A DNA stretch of 64,000 nucleotides from Xiphydria camelus (lineage: Eukaryota > Arthropoda > Insecta > Hymenoptera > Xiphydriidae), in contig OY783193.1 of assembly GCA_963678675.1 (NCBI GenBank), forward strand, positions 35,130,430 through 35,194,429, written 5' to 3'. A program made the position numbers and the translations under genes. This document shows positions 54,141 to 64,000 of this stretch, in pieces. The notes under the pieces are model-generated. The model made no database searches. It was not told where the DNA came from and was given only the letters and a program-made list of their open reading frames with translations. Numbering within the stretch: the first letter of the stretch is position 1; each line of letters opens with the position of its first letter.

Positions 54141-55510
54141 TGTTTATAATTATACCGACGCGAGACGGTAATACAGACGTTTTGATTACCGTAACACGAG
54201 CAGCGGTCCAGTAACGGCGTACAGTTGGAAGTCGGTAATTGAATCTGGCGAAATCAGTTTATGAAACTGTTGGCACACAAATATTAGTCCGGATATGGGC
54301 TATTACCGGCTGCCTTTATTCCATTAATAATAGCTGGCATCCTGAAATTTGCCATCCATGGCCCGATGATGGGCAACCTATACTCGGCCGATTACCGGAA
54401 ACCTGACATCGGCCAAGTGTTGGTCCTGCTGTCAACGCCGGGGATCCTACATGGGCAGGGACTTCCTAAGCCTTAATAATAAGGAAACTATTTATCAGAG
54501 AAACTCTCTCTAGTTCAGCCTTATCATGACCTCTACTCAACTTAAGGTCAACCCTAACTAATTTCTACACGAGATAAACCATACCACTCATTTTCTTCGA
54601 ATTGACTGAAGTATCTCGTAAGACCTAATTAAAAAGAAAAACAATTTCCTTAAATACAAATTTGCTCAATCTAGAATCTCGAACCAATTTCCTTCCGGAA
54701 TGAAGTTCCTCCCATCTCGAGCGAATGAAACGCGTTGACCGCCGCGCAGCGCGGTGTATTCACCCGTTCGCACCCCATCGCTATTCACGTATTCAGCAGC
54801 GAGGCGCGTACGCGCGTATAGCTACGTACACACGGCATTCATTCCACCCGGGAGGTGTCTCCCTCCCGACAATGTCTCGCTGATTAGGGACTCGCCTCGT
54901 CGTACGGTACGTACGCGTGCGATTCCTTTATCTTAATCGCGGCCTCCTTGGCTCCGCGCCCGCGGTGAACGAGGGTGCGGCGGGGCCTGCGAAGCGCGTC
55001 GAGGGAAAACGTGAGGAGGAGCGGCGGGGGGGGCATCGGCGTGTAAATTCGTTTACGCGAATCCTCGTCATCCGTCATATCCCTCGGCGATCGATCGCGC
55101 GCCGGGGTCGAGAGCAGTTGCGTCCTCCCCTCCCCCCCTTCAAAATTCCGCAGTCGACCAGATAGAAGAGAATTTCGTTCGCCGCCCACTCTCCCCGCGG
55201 CTTTTCCGCGTCCCTCGCGCCGTCTCTGTACCTGCAGGCAGCTTCCGTCGCGTCGGGCCGGATTCCGGCTCCGTGAATCGATGCGACGCATACCGCGCGC
55301 GCCACGGAAGAGTAACTCTACACTGAGAGGAAAATCTGGTTGAAGGAACTATAATTTAATTTAAAGTGACGGTCGATCGATTTTGACGCCACTCGTGATT
55401 CCATAATTTGTCTAAACTGTGGAGTTCTGGTTATGGTAAGGAGAGATTTGCAATTGCTGCAACCAGCTCAACCTGCAGTATAGACGATAAGTAATCTCGG
55501 TTTTTTATTA
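54141..55510. other. No gene supported; CpG-rich 54740-55310
   Basis: The CpG-rich block has composition-driven frames on both strands. A lone CACTGAGAGGAAAATCTGG end at 55321 resembles the CACTGAGARAAA group. Confidence 0.4.
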
Positions 55511-56040
55511 CGTTATTTGTCATTTTACGAAAAAAAAATCTTTAAAATAAAAGTTATTCGGTGTCGAATGGGATATAATATAACATATACCTAAGTGGTT
55601 TTTGATAACAAGCGTGATGTATGAGATTTAAAGATCATATCAATTTTTAAAAATAGAGCGATATTTTCGTTCTTATAAAAGTTGTAGAATTTGTCGATAT
55701 GAACAAAAAAAGGTATAAGGTGAAAGGCCCACTCGTGGCATTTGTTCGTGAGATATTGCCGCTCAAACTACAAGAGTATATTCCTATACTTTTTTTCAGC
55801 GGCAATATCTCACAAACGATCCAACGAATGGGCCTTTCACCGCATACCTTTATTGTTCATCTCCACGAGCTCTAAAACGTTTGCAAGAACGAAAATTTCG
55901 AGTTGCATACAAAAAATAAAGGTTACCTTCATATCTCGTAGATAACGCGTGTTATAAAAAAAATCACTTATAAGTATTTTACGCCCCCCTCGAAACTAAA
56001 TAATTTTATTCGAAAGATTTTTTCGAAAAATGACATAACG
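55511..56040. repeat. Long foldback element, about 530 bp
   Basis: CGTTATTTGTCATTTTACGA at the left pairs with ..CGAAAAATGACATAACG at the right. The inner arms GGTGAAAGGCCCACTCG / GAATGGGCCTTTCACC and GCGGCAATATCTCAC pair well. No ORF. Confidence 0.7.
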
Positions 56041-56078
56041 GAAATAAATGAATGTGGGCCCTTGGTAAATTTACACCC

Positions 56079-56606
56079 TGTACAGATTAGACAAGAAATG
56101 CTGTCCTTGAAATAGAATGAAATAAAGATAGGATGAAATCATTAGTCACGATTGGCACTTCTCAGAGAATTAGAGCAGGAATATGAGTTTTTGAGAAAGC
56201 ATCGATAGCAGCGATAAAAAATATGATTCAGCCCTTTCAGGTAGTAAGTTAGAGAAATGAGATCCGGCCTTATAGCTCCAATGTTCAATTCGAAGAAAAA
56301 GAAATTTAGAAATTCTATCTTTATCCCTCGAAAAAATGGTAAAAATTCTGAAACTCTTGGAGCCACTTCGATACAGATAATTTCTACTCACTCGGAATGT
56401 AACATTGGGGCTCCATAAGGCCTCCTCGTTTCTCAGACTTGTCACTTGGAGGAGTTGGATCAAATTTTTATTGCCGTTATTGATATTTGTTTAAAAACTT
56501 ACATCCATCCTCTAATTTTTTAGAAAGTCCCAATCGTACCTAATGATTCCTTCCTATTTTTATTTCAATCTACTTCAAGAACAGCATTTCTAGTCCAGTC
56601 TGTATA
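56079..56606. repeat. Inverted-repeat element, about 528 bp
   Basis: TGTACAGATTAGACAAGAAA and ..TTTCTAGTCCAGTCTGTA, with long paired AATGCTGTCCTTGAA / TTCAAGAACAGCATT blocks. The interior is not recognised. Confidence 0.68.
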
Positions 56607-56748
56607 GTTGACATTACCGTGCAGTAATATTATCGACTTACTTTTCAGGTTAATTTAACCATGGTGCATGGCTATCATAAACTACAATCTCATTGTTACT
56701 ATAACCATGTAACAAAAGTTATTTCAACTGTATTTATGGTCTGCTTAA

Positions 56749-56984
56749 CACTAGATTTACGGAAACCCGTCAATTTGACGGGTGACTTATTCGGAGTGCC
56801 ATTTAATTTCCATTATCTAGTAACCTATGAGTTTTTAGACTAAATTGGTGAAATACTTTTTTGTAGATTAGATTTCGCTGTACAAGATAGATATAGTAGC
56901 ATAGACTAAAATTTCGTAGTTATCGAGATAATTATCCACCAAAATGACCATTTTAGAACGTCGAAACCGTCCGTAAATCCAGTA
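56749..56984. mobile_element. TTAA-flanked MITE (CACTAGA TIR), copy 2
   Basis: TTAA at 56745-56748 and 56985-56988, ends CACTAGATTTACGG and CCGTAAATCCAGTA. Shares TACTTTTTTGTAGA and the ..CCGTCAATTTGACGG.. type palindrome with copy 1 (9143-9384). Confidence 0.75.
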
Positions 56985-56988
56985 TTAA

Positions 56989-57798
56989 TAGTAAATATTG
57001 TACTAGCAACCAGGAAAATTCAACCTTGCGATTATGGTTGATCTTACCACCCACTTTTCTCTCACAATCAGTGCAGTCGGCGCAGAGAAGCCAAACGCTG
57101 GGATAAAGATGACGTCGATCGAAAACATTTTTGACGCACCGGGAAATTCGAGGCGCGCCGGCGCTTGGAAATGTGATACGAGGGAGGAAAAAGGGGGGAG
57201 GAGCATTTTTCGTCACACGAAGGAATAGGCGCGTTTCCGCGAGTCTCAGCAGGACGGAGGGTTAAAAGTTTCCAAGGGTTGTCCGCGTTCTGTAAATATT
57301 TGTTGCTTCCGCGGTACGCGCGCGGTGCGGCGCGGGGTGTATTTAAGAGACGGGAAACGCGCGTGCAGTTTCTCCTAGCCTCAAGGAGGAAGTTTGCTGG
57401 CGTTGCTTCTTTCTCCGCATCTGTTATTCCCCGCGCATCCTTCCCTTCTTCTTTATACGGTTATACAAGGCGTGTTATTCGTACGGGTTACGTATACAGC
57501 GGTTCTTTACTTTTCTCCGGGGGTGGAGGAGGGTGGGGGTTAGCTTCAATAGCGATTATCTTCCTTTCCGTGAACTTTTCCGCGTTGTTGGTATAGAACT
57601 CTCTCTCTCTCTCTTGTAGGCTGGGATGTGACATGGAGGGAGGTATGTATGTATATTGTAGGTGACGCCGCGTAAAGGTCAGGAGTAATGAGTAAGGGAG
57701 GTTTTCTCACTCTTGTATCTAATTACGAAAGCAAAAGCTGCATCGAGATCCAGCGTCAAAGAATTATGAAGAAAGGGAAGGAAAGATACACTTGCATA
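56989..57798. other. No gene supported; partly GC-rich, (CT)n at 57600
   Basis: Short frames without recognisable motifs on either strand. Confidence 0.4.
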
Positions 57799-58557
57799 TG
57801 CATAGAAAAATTTGGTTGAAAGATTTAGTTGGTTTAAAGGAAGTCGAAACAACAATATATTCATTTGAGTTAAGGAACTTGTTTCATTCAATACTCGTTC
57901 ATTCAAAGCAAGCATAAACATAACTGTGAAGCGAGTAAATATTAATTTTACTAAAATAATAGTTACACAGAACAACTATTTTAGATCTAATTTGACCTGG
58001 TTAGATCCAATTAGATTTAACCAGAACAAATTAGGTAAAATTAGATCTATAATGTTTTTTAATTAAATCTAACCAGGTCAAATTAGGTCAAATTAGATCC
58101 AAAAAATATTTTCCCAGGTATTTGATCTGACTGCACATAAATAGTCGCATATGTGGCGAATTAAATATATAAAATTGTAGCAACGAAATATACACATAAG
58201 TGATAAAACATATCGTCGATTTAGATGTGATACCTCGTAACTGAAAAATTAGGAATTTTTTGTTTTTTTGGCATAAACGTAATGTCATAGATATTGTCAT
58301 AGGTATAACATACCTTACACCAACACACACTTACGCGTCCTCACTATTAGGTCCGCAATATCTATGACATTACTACATCTATACCAAAAACAAAAAATCC
58401 CTAATTTTTCAGTTACGAGGTATCACATCTAGACCGACGATATACTAGTTGTCAATGAACGTGCATCGAATTGAACACAATAACTCAAAGTAAGAAAACA
58501 TTCATTGGCTTCAAATAATTCAAACCGAATAAACCGATTTAACCAATTCTTTTTCTC
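57799..58557. repeat. Repeat related to 17158-18072 with two nested MITEs
   Basis: Left AGAAAAATTTGGTTGAAAGA, right ..TTAACCAATTCTTTTTCTCG. Shared ATATTCA, AGCATAAACATAA and AAAATTGTAGCAAC blocks with the 17-kb copy. Nested: 57975-58118 (AGATCTAATTTGACC repeats) and 58210-58441. Confidence 0.55.
58210..58441. repeat. Palindromic MITE nested in 57799-58557
   Basis: TTAGATGTGATACCTCGTAACT pairs with AGTTACGAGGTATCACATCTA. AAAAATTAGGGATTTTT-type blocks continue the pairing, and AATGTCATAGATATTG pairs internally. Confidence 0.75.
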
Positions 58558-59963
58558 GGTATACACTCGTCGCTTGCAAAGACACGAGAGATCGGTCGGT
58601 TTCGCAATTGAGAGAGCGGAAGGCCGGCTACTCGCCTACCATGTCGTCTTCGCGACTGCGTCTCTGTGGCAAGCGACCCGGAGTAATCCCAGCGGGATCG
58701 TTTCGACGATCGTGCTCGCTCAAAAACCGCCTTGGCAAGACGGATGAGGCCGCTCGGCTTTCGTCATCATTCCACGTCCCGGTGACGTCGTCGTCGTCTC
58801 CCTTCGTTTCTCATTTTTCATCTTTCGCCGTGGTGCATGCGTACAGACGACGGTCAAACGGCAGAAAGACATCGTCCGTCGTAACGTAACGGACTGGTCC
58901 ATGGGACGACGAGGCACTGACCGAAAAATAGACGGGGAAGTAGAGGAGCGGATGGATGGTAGGGGGAGGAAAAGGAATAGTGGAGGTAGAGAGGGATTTG
59001 GGGTCCTTTAAATTTGACGAGGGATCATCGAGAGATCTGCTGCAGCTTCGTAGATATTATTGTCGCGATGTGAAGTGCATTTGGATAGTTTAGTTTGGTA
59101 ATTGGGTGGAATAATGTCTGAAGAGACAATTACTGATATTAAGGTATTATTCTAGGAGTTGATAAGTTGTGATAGGGACTAAAATGTCATTGGACTATTA
59201 CAAAATAACTGGAATCATCGAATTTACCTTTTTTTTGAGTTTCTTCGAGGACTTAGGGGTGTTCGATCCTTCCAGATTCGTCGAATTAAAATACGAGTTC
59301 ATCTCATTGTCAGATCGATTGAATTAAAAAATTGGCAGTTGCCCGGGAACGCCATTCTGAAAACAAAAATAAATTCGACTCAATTTTTTCAAAATTCTCC
59401 TTGCACAACCTCGAATTTTCCAAAATTCTCTGACAGATAGGTGTCACAGTACTAATATTATTTTGAAAATTACGCACAATTCGAGCAGAATGATTAATAG
59501 TGAGGATAGTTGTACAAGAGAAACGAAGGATTTCCATAGAAATCGTATACAGCTTCCGTTTCTATGGAAACCCCGAGGCGATGCCTGCTTTCCTCGATCC
59601 CCGGGAAACCTTGACGCGATATTTTCACTCGCCACCGCGTCACGAGCCTCTGGCAAACGGGGATGATCAAAAGTGGTTTTATTCATATTTGTAAATCGTA
59701 TTCCGCGACAATTGCAGGGACGGTAAAGAGAGAGAGGGTCGGGATTACCATATCCAATTAAACTTTTATAACTGACTGGTAAAGTTCGATTCAACGGGGG
59801 TAATAAAGGTGTTCCCTGATTTTCTATGGAATTAAATATCGAGATTAGAAAAACAAACACGTCCAGCTCGAAAGAAAATGAGGGAGGAGCGTCATTCGTA
59901 AGCCTTATTATAGGCCAAGTATTATTTTCGAACGACCCCGATGTTTATCTCGCTATTAATATA
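58558..59963. other. No gene supported
   Basis: Mixed CpG-rich (58600-58920) and AT-rich DNA. An inverted pair TTTCCATAGAAATCG / CGTTTCTATGGAAA lies at about 59530-59570. Confidence 0.4.
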
Positions 59964-60359
59964 CAGGGTGATTCGAAATAGGCGCACTTCCTCTCGTAGA
60001 GAGATTCTTCGCAAACAACTGAACCGAAAGTTCCTGTACAAAATTGTTGTGCTCCGCCTAGTTTACAAGATAATCCAGTTCGAAAATATCCAATCCAAAG
60101 TCAGATTCAAGGGACAAGATTTTAGACGGCAGCGAAACTCGCAGTAGTTATTCCAGCGTGCCTCCTCTGCAGCCTAGAATTTTGAAATCAATCATCGGAG
60201 CGGCGGAAGGCACCCTAATATTCGAAAAGCACCACCTGAGTCGTAAAAAAATTCACCAAATTTGTGCGGAGCACAAAAATTTTGTACAGGAACTTTCGGT
60301 TCAGTTTTTTGCGAAGAATCTCTCTACGAGAGGAAGTGCGCCCATTTCGAATCACCCTG
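59964..60359. mobile_element. TA-flanked MITE with long TIRs (CAGGGTGATTCG)
   Basis: Starts CAGGGTGATTCGAAATAGGC after TA, ends GCCCATTTCGAATCACCCTG before TA. The arms pair for about 100 bp, including CTCTCGTAGAGAGATTCTTC and AAAGTTCCTGTACAAAAT. Mariner-type ends, no transposase. Confidence 0.8.
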
Positions 60360-61076
60360 TATGTATACAAAGACGCGCACCGGTATCTATTATACCTTTA
60401 TTAATCTTGCACGGCATGCACGATATAGTCGTTCACCTTGCCTTCCGCAGAAATATATTATGATAACATAAATCTCCATGCGTCATCCGAAACGATAAAC
60501 CCATCGAATCGCTGTTACCTTATCGAAATCGAAACACAATACAGGAAGTCAGACAAGAGGGAAGATCAAAATCGGGATATTTATCGCATGTGATTAAAAG
60601 CTTGTATTTATACGATAAGGTCGATATTCTTGAATGATACTCGGGAATATGAATCTTATCAAGAAACTAAATGAAATCATCGATCGTCTCTGAAACTGGA
60701 TCTTTCTTTCGTAGGCGGAAAAAAATAATCTACGATCAAATCGGCAATACTTGTATTAGGACCTCCATACAATTGGAAGAATAAGAATAGGAATAAGTAT
60801 AAGGATAAGGATAACCATTTTCCTGTAGAGTCATCTAATTGCTCAACTAATATTTACTATTTTTTCTATGCCCTATGATCTTTCCGACTATCATTACCGA
60901 ACCTTCGTTGCAGCATTACCAACACAGTAGCTTCAACTTACTTAAAAATTAAGAATATTAAAAGTTCCCGATTCACACTTTGTGGTGTTTAAATTTCTTT
61001 TAGTCATTTCCAGGTTTTTATTATATTGGAAATGATAGTAAAGAAGTTTGGGCCACTCTAGATCATTGAATCATTA
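60360..61076. other. No gene supported
   Basis: AT-rich, no conserved ORF. Confidence 0.45.
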
Positions 61077-61594
61077 CACGGAGAAAAATGGATTTGTAAT
61101 GAAGGGCATTGAGTGCACATATTCTGGCACTGAGTACCCAGATTTTGGCGTTATGTGATCGACTGCGTGGCACTGAACTGACAACACGAATTTTTTGCAA
61201 AACATTGCTGTACAGAATAGTATTTAATTCCCCTTGTGTAGCAAAAAGTAGTACGATATCGCATATTTAAAATAATTTGGTATTTTTTGAATTACAGCCA
61301 ACGGACATGTGGAGAAAAATAAGAAATAGGAATAAGAAAAACAATATATCACTTTCCTCTATACGCGTTAGCTGTATTACAAGAAATGCTAAATTATTCA
61401 AAAATATGCCATGTTGTACCAATTTTTGCCATACGAGGGGAATGGAATGCTATTTTGTATGACAATATTTTACAAAAATTCGAATTGTCACTTCAGTACT
61501 ATACAATCGATCATATAATGAGAGAATCTGGGCACTCAGAGTGCCAGAATTTGGGCACTCAATGCCTTTCATTTCAAATCCATTTTTCTCCGTG
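61077..61594. mobile_element. TA-flanked palindromic element, CACGGAGAAAAATGG ends
   Basis: CACGGAGAAAAATGGATTTG at the left, CAAATCCATTTTTCTCCGTG at the right, TA on both sides. The arms continue through GAAGGGCATTGAGTGCA / GGGCACTCAATGCCTTTC. Confidence 0.78.
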
Positions 61595-61691
61595 TAGATG
61601 GTGGATCATTAAATGGCTCCACGCGGGAAAACGCTTATTCTTATTCATATGCTTATTCCTATTTTTATTCTTTAAATTATGTGGAGGCCCT

Positions 61692-61890
61692 TATACCGTA
61701 TGTCCTACGGTAAAACAAATGGGAATATCTAAACTTTTTCTTTGAATTTGATTCCGGTAATGTTAGTTCATTGGCTCTACGAATCTTTCAAAATGCTTTC
61801 TCATACAGCCAATTGAAACCAACACCACCTGAATCAAATTCAGAGAAAACGTGTAGATAAACCCGTTCGGTTTACCGTAGGATATACGAT
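61692..61890. repeat. Palindromic MITE-like element
   Basis: TACCGTATGTCCTACGGTAAA at the left, TTTACCGTAGGATATACG at the right. GAATTTGATTCCGG and CTGAATCAAATTC also pair. Confidence 0.7.
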
Positions 61891-61920
61891 ACGCGTGGAA
61901 CATACGTAGATATGTGCTTA

Positions 61921-62141
61921 AAATAACTGTCCCAACAGCAGGACACGTTCTAGTAGCTGAGCATATTTGAGTATAATTTAAATTAGTGAAGAGAATAAAA
62001 GGGAGTAATTAGTGGACAAAAAATCTTCAATGAATTAAAGATGTATACAGGAAGTGTCACTGGTAAGAACCCCGAGTAAAATCTGCTGTATGAATGTCCG
62101 GATACTGGGCTTAGTCGTTCGGCTATCAGAGGACGGTTATC
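61921..62141. repeat. Dispersed repeat (AATAACTGTCC ends), copy 1
   Basis: ATAACTGTCCCAACAGCAGGAC to ..GGACGGTTAT, aligning along its length with 63239-63479. Confidence 0.65.
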
Positions 62142-63238
62142 TTACTTCTTATCGAGTGTACCTCTACGAGTGTGCTTCCTAAATGTATAATTCTTAAATC
62201 CGTCCATCTGATGATCCTCCCAATAATCCGTGTCCCTAATAATCCAACCTCCGAATAACCCATACCTCTCAACATTCCACTACCTTATCATGCCTATGAT
62301 CACTTACGATTACATATGATACCATAAAAGTCCAGACACGGTATCACTGATCCGATAAGACAAAAATAGCGCAAAGTCAATGGAGCGATGGTAGCTGGGC
62401 CCGACAATTTGGACTACTCTGGGGGTAATCAGTAGGTATATACTTTGCCTCTCTTTCTGCCAATTGCGTCACTGATTATTTTGTTTTCCATTGTTACTCT
62501 ACGGCAATAACTCAATAAATAACGAGGAATAATGAAAGCCACGAATTGGGACATATGTAAGTTTGACACCCCATCGTAATTGCTCTGTGATCGTTTAAAA
62601 TTCCTACCTATATAATCTGCGATCAGTTTCGCGAATCACGATCAAACCAGAGAAGCACTTTATTTATTATTCGACTATATATACAATCTACTCGTAATAA
62701 TTCCTCAGGGTCGAGCGTGCTCTCAAGAAACGTCTCCAAATCAGAGCTCCCCTTTGACGAAATAATTCACAAGCGCAGAAATACAACCCTCTTTTCTCGG
62801 TACCAATCTTATTTCGTAATAATCCAGCCCCGCCTAACTCGACTTCTGCAACGTATATCAAACCCGCGCGTAACAAAGACGGACGTTCCATAATTCAAAG
62901 CGCGGATCTGAAGGACTCAATTAGAGTTGGACGCTTCTGAGAGCTACTCGAGGACCTCTTTGCAAATTGGCTGAATAAAAAGGCTCGATAATTTCAAGAG
63001 AAAGAACGACCAATCGGATCAGCTGTACACGTACAGACGTTGCATCTACGTTGAAAGCGAGGGTCGAAGCTCTATTCACCTATGCGTATTGTCAACCACC
63101 CCTATTGCCACGATATTAAAAAATCAATTTACTCAGAACAGTATCTACTTAATACCCAACTGCTTCATTCGGAAGAATATTATAAATTTATCCAAACTCC
63201 TTCTCAAACCGAATTAATAATCAATCAATGAATGTAAT
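62142..63238. other. No gene supported
   Basis: AT-rich. A minus-strand frame near 62690-62890 has no recognised motif. Confidence 0.4.
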
Positions 63239-63479
63239 TGTAACTGTCCCAATAACAGGACTCATCCTAGTAGCCGAACATATTTGAATATAATTCTGAT
63301 CATTGAATGAGATAAAAATAAATGAGATAAAAAGAAAGAGAGAAAGATATTTTCAATAAATTAATGGCATACGTAGGAAGTTTCACTAGCAAGAACTCCA
63401 GAAGTGAAATCTGCTCTATGAATTTTTACAGCTAACCGAATATTGGACTTAGCTGTCTGGCTATTATAGGACAGTTATT
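63239..63479. repeat. Dispersed repeat (AATAACTGTCC ends), copy 2
   Basis: TGTAACTGTCCCAATAACAGGA to ..AGGACAGTTATT. Direct orientation relative to copy 1. Confidence 0.65.
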
Positions 63480-63493
63480 AAATACCACTTGAA

Positions 63494-63755
63494 CACTGAG
63501 AAAAATAACTTAGTCAATGAAACTAAAATTCTAGAGAAGATGACCAAACTGTTCCTTGGAATATGAATCCTGATCCTTTGTTTGGTTAAACTGACAAATT
63601 TTTCGATAGAACAACTAAACGTTTGAGTTGGAATAACGAAACATTTGCTTAGAATAACTTGATATCAGGTTCAACTGACCAGTATTTCGGTTAGAATAAT
63701 AAATACGCTTGACTACATGCGTTTTGTCATTTTAACCTAATTAATTTTCTCAGTG
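63494..63755. repeat. Palindromic MITE, CACTGAGARAAA group
   Basis: CACTGAGAAAAATAACTTAG at the left, ..TTAATTTTCTCAGTG at the right, weakly paired interior. Confidence 0.68.
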
Positions 63756-63841
63756 AAGTAGCAACGAAATATTTTACATCAACGTTTTCCGCAGCTCCCC
63801 CCAACCCCATCGCAACAACCCTTTCCTTTTTCCGTTAAGAC

Positions 63842-63847
63842 TTTATT
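63842..63847 (-). terminator. Possible polyadenylation signal of a minus-strand gene
   Basis: AATAAA on the minus strand, preceded (toward the window end) by a CpG-rich stretch that could be the 3' UTR of a gene lying beyond 64000. Weak evidence. Confidence 0.25.
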
Positions 63848-64000
63848 CAGAGAAATGTACAAAGGTGCGTTGCGTCGGTGCGCGTAGCGCCGCCAAAACG
63901 GCGACGAGAAGGAAAGACACACTCGACGGAGATTCGGTACGGACAACGCTCTGCGTCGTCGCGTGAAACGTCAGCCGGGGATGGGTCGGCTATCCGAGAT

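Overview
This is animal nuclear DNA, almost certainly insect: a split catalase gene with GT-AG introns, an insect-type 5S rRNA tandem array, Jockey-clade non-LTR retrotransposons, mariner-like elements and many palindromic MITE-like repeats. A hymenopteran host seems plausible but is a weak inference.

Layout. (1) 271-9808 (+): the last six exons of a catalase gene; the N-terminal exon(s) lie upstream of the window, and the introns are full of inverted-repeat elements. (2) 9.8-22.5 kb: no protein gene that I can support, but many palindromic repeats, a 20-C run and some GC-rich stretches. (3) 23.1-48.8 kb: a 5S rRNA array with a basic 282-bp unit (120-nt gene, T-run terminator, spacer with TATAT at -29). 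Seven copies look complete. Several others are split by non-LTR retrotransposons that sit in the sense direction inside the 5S gene. (4) 49.0-52.2 kb: an LTR split by a 2-kb insertion, then a mariner remnant. (5) 52.2-64.0 kb: more palindromic repeats and GC-rich stretches with no supported gene.

The main discovery candidate is in region 3. Three copies of one Jockey-clade family (A1, A2, and the relic A3) all have their 3' junction at exactly the same 5S position, before nt 36. A1 and A2 are flanked by perfect 13-bp target-site duplications (5S nt 36-48). A1 carries the T variant of the target on both sides and A2 the C variant on both sides, so these are independent target-primed insertions into 5S genes. 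A second, divergent family (B) has its 3' junction only 6 bp away, at nt 30, and a third family (C) survives as a fragment inside A3. A2 and B have both ORFs open (gag-like with PRE_C2HC and CCHC knuckles; APE endonuclease plus reverse transcriptase), so they may be active or recently active. The junctions lie just upstream of box A, so the downstream 5S remnant keeps the whole Pol III internal control region. The relic A3 was later hit by a long-TIR mariner-like element, which in turn received an LTR element now reduced to a solo LTR.
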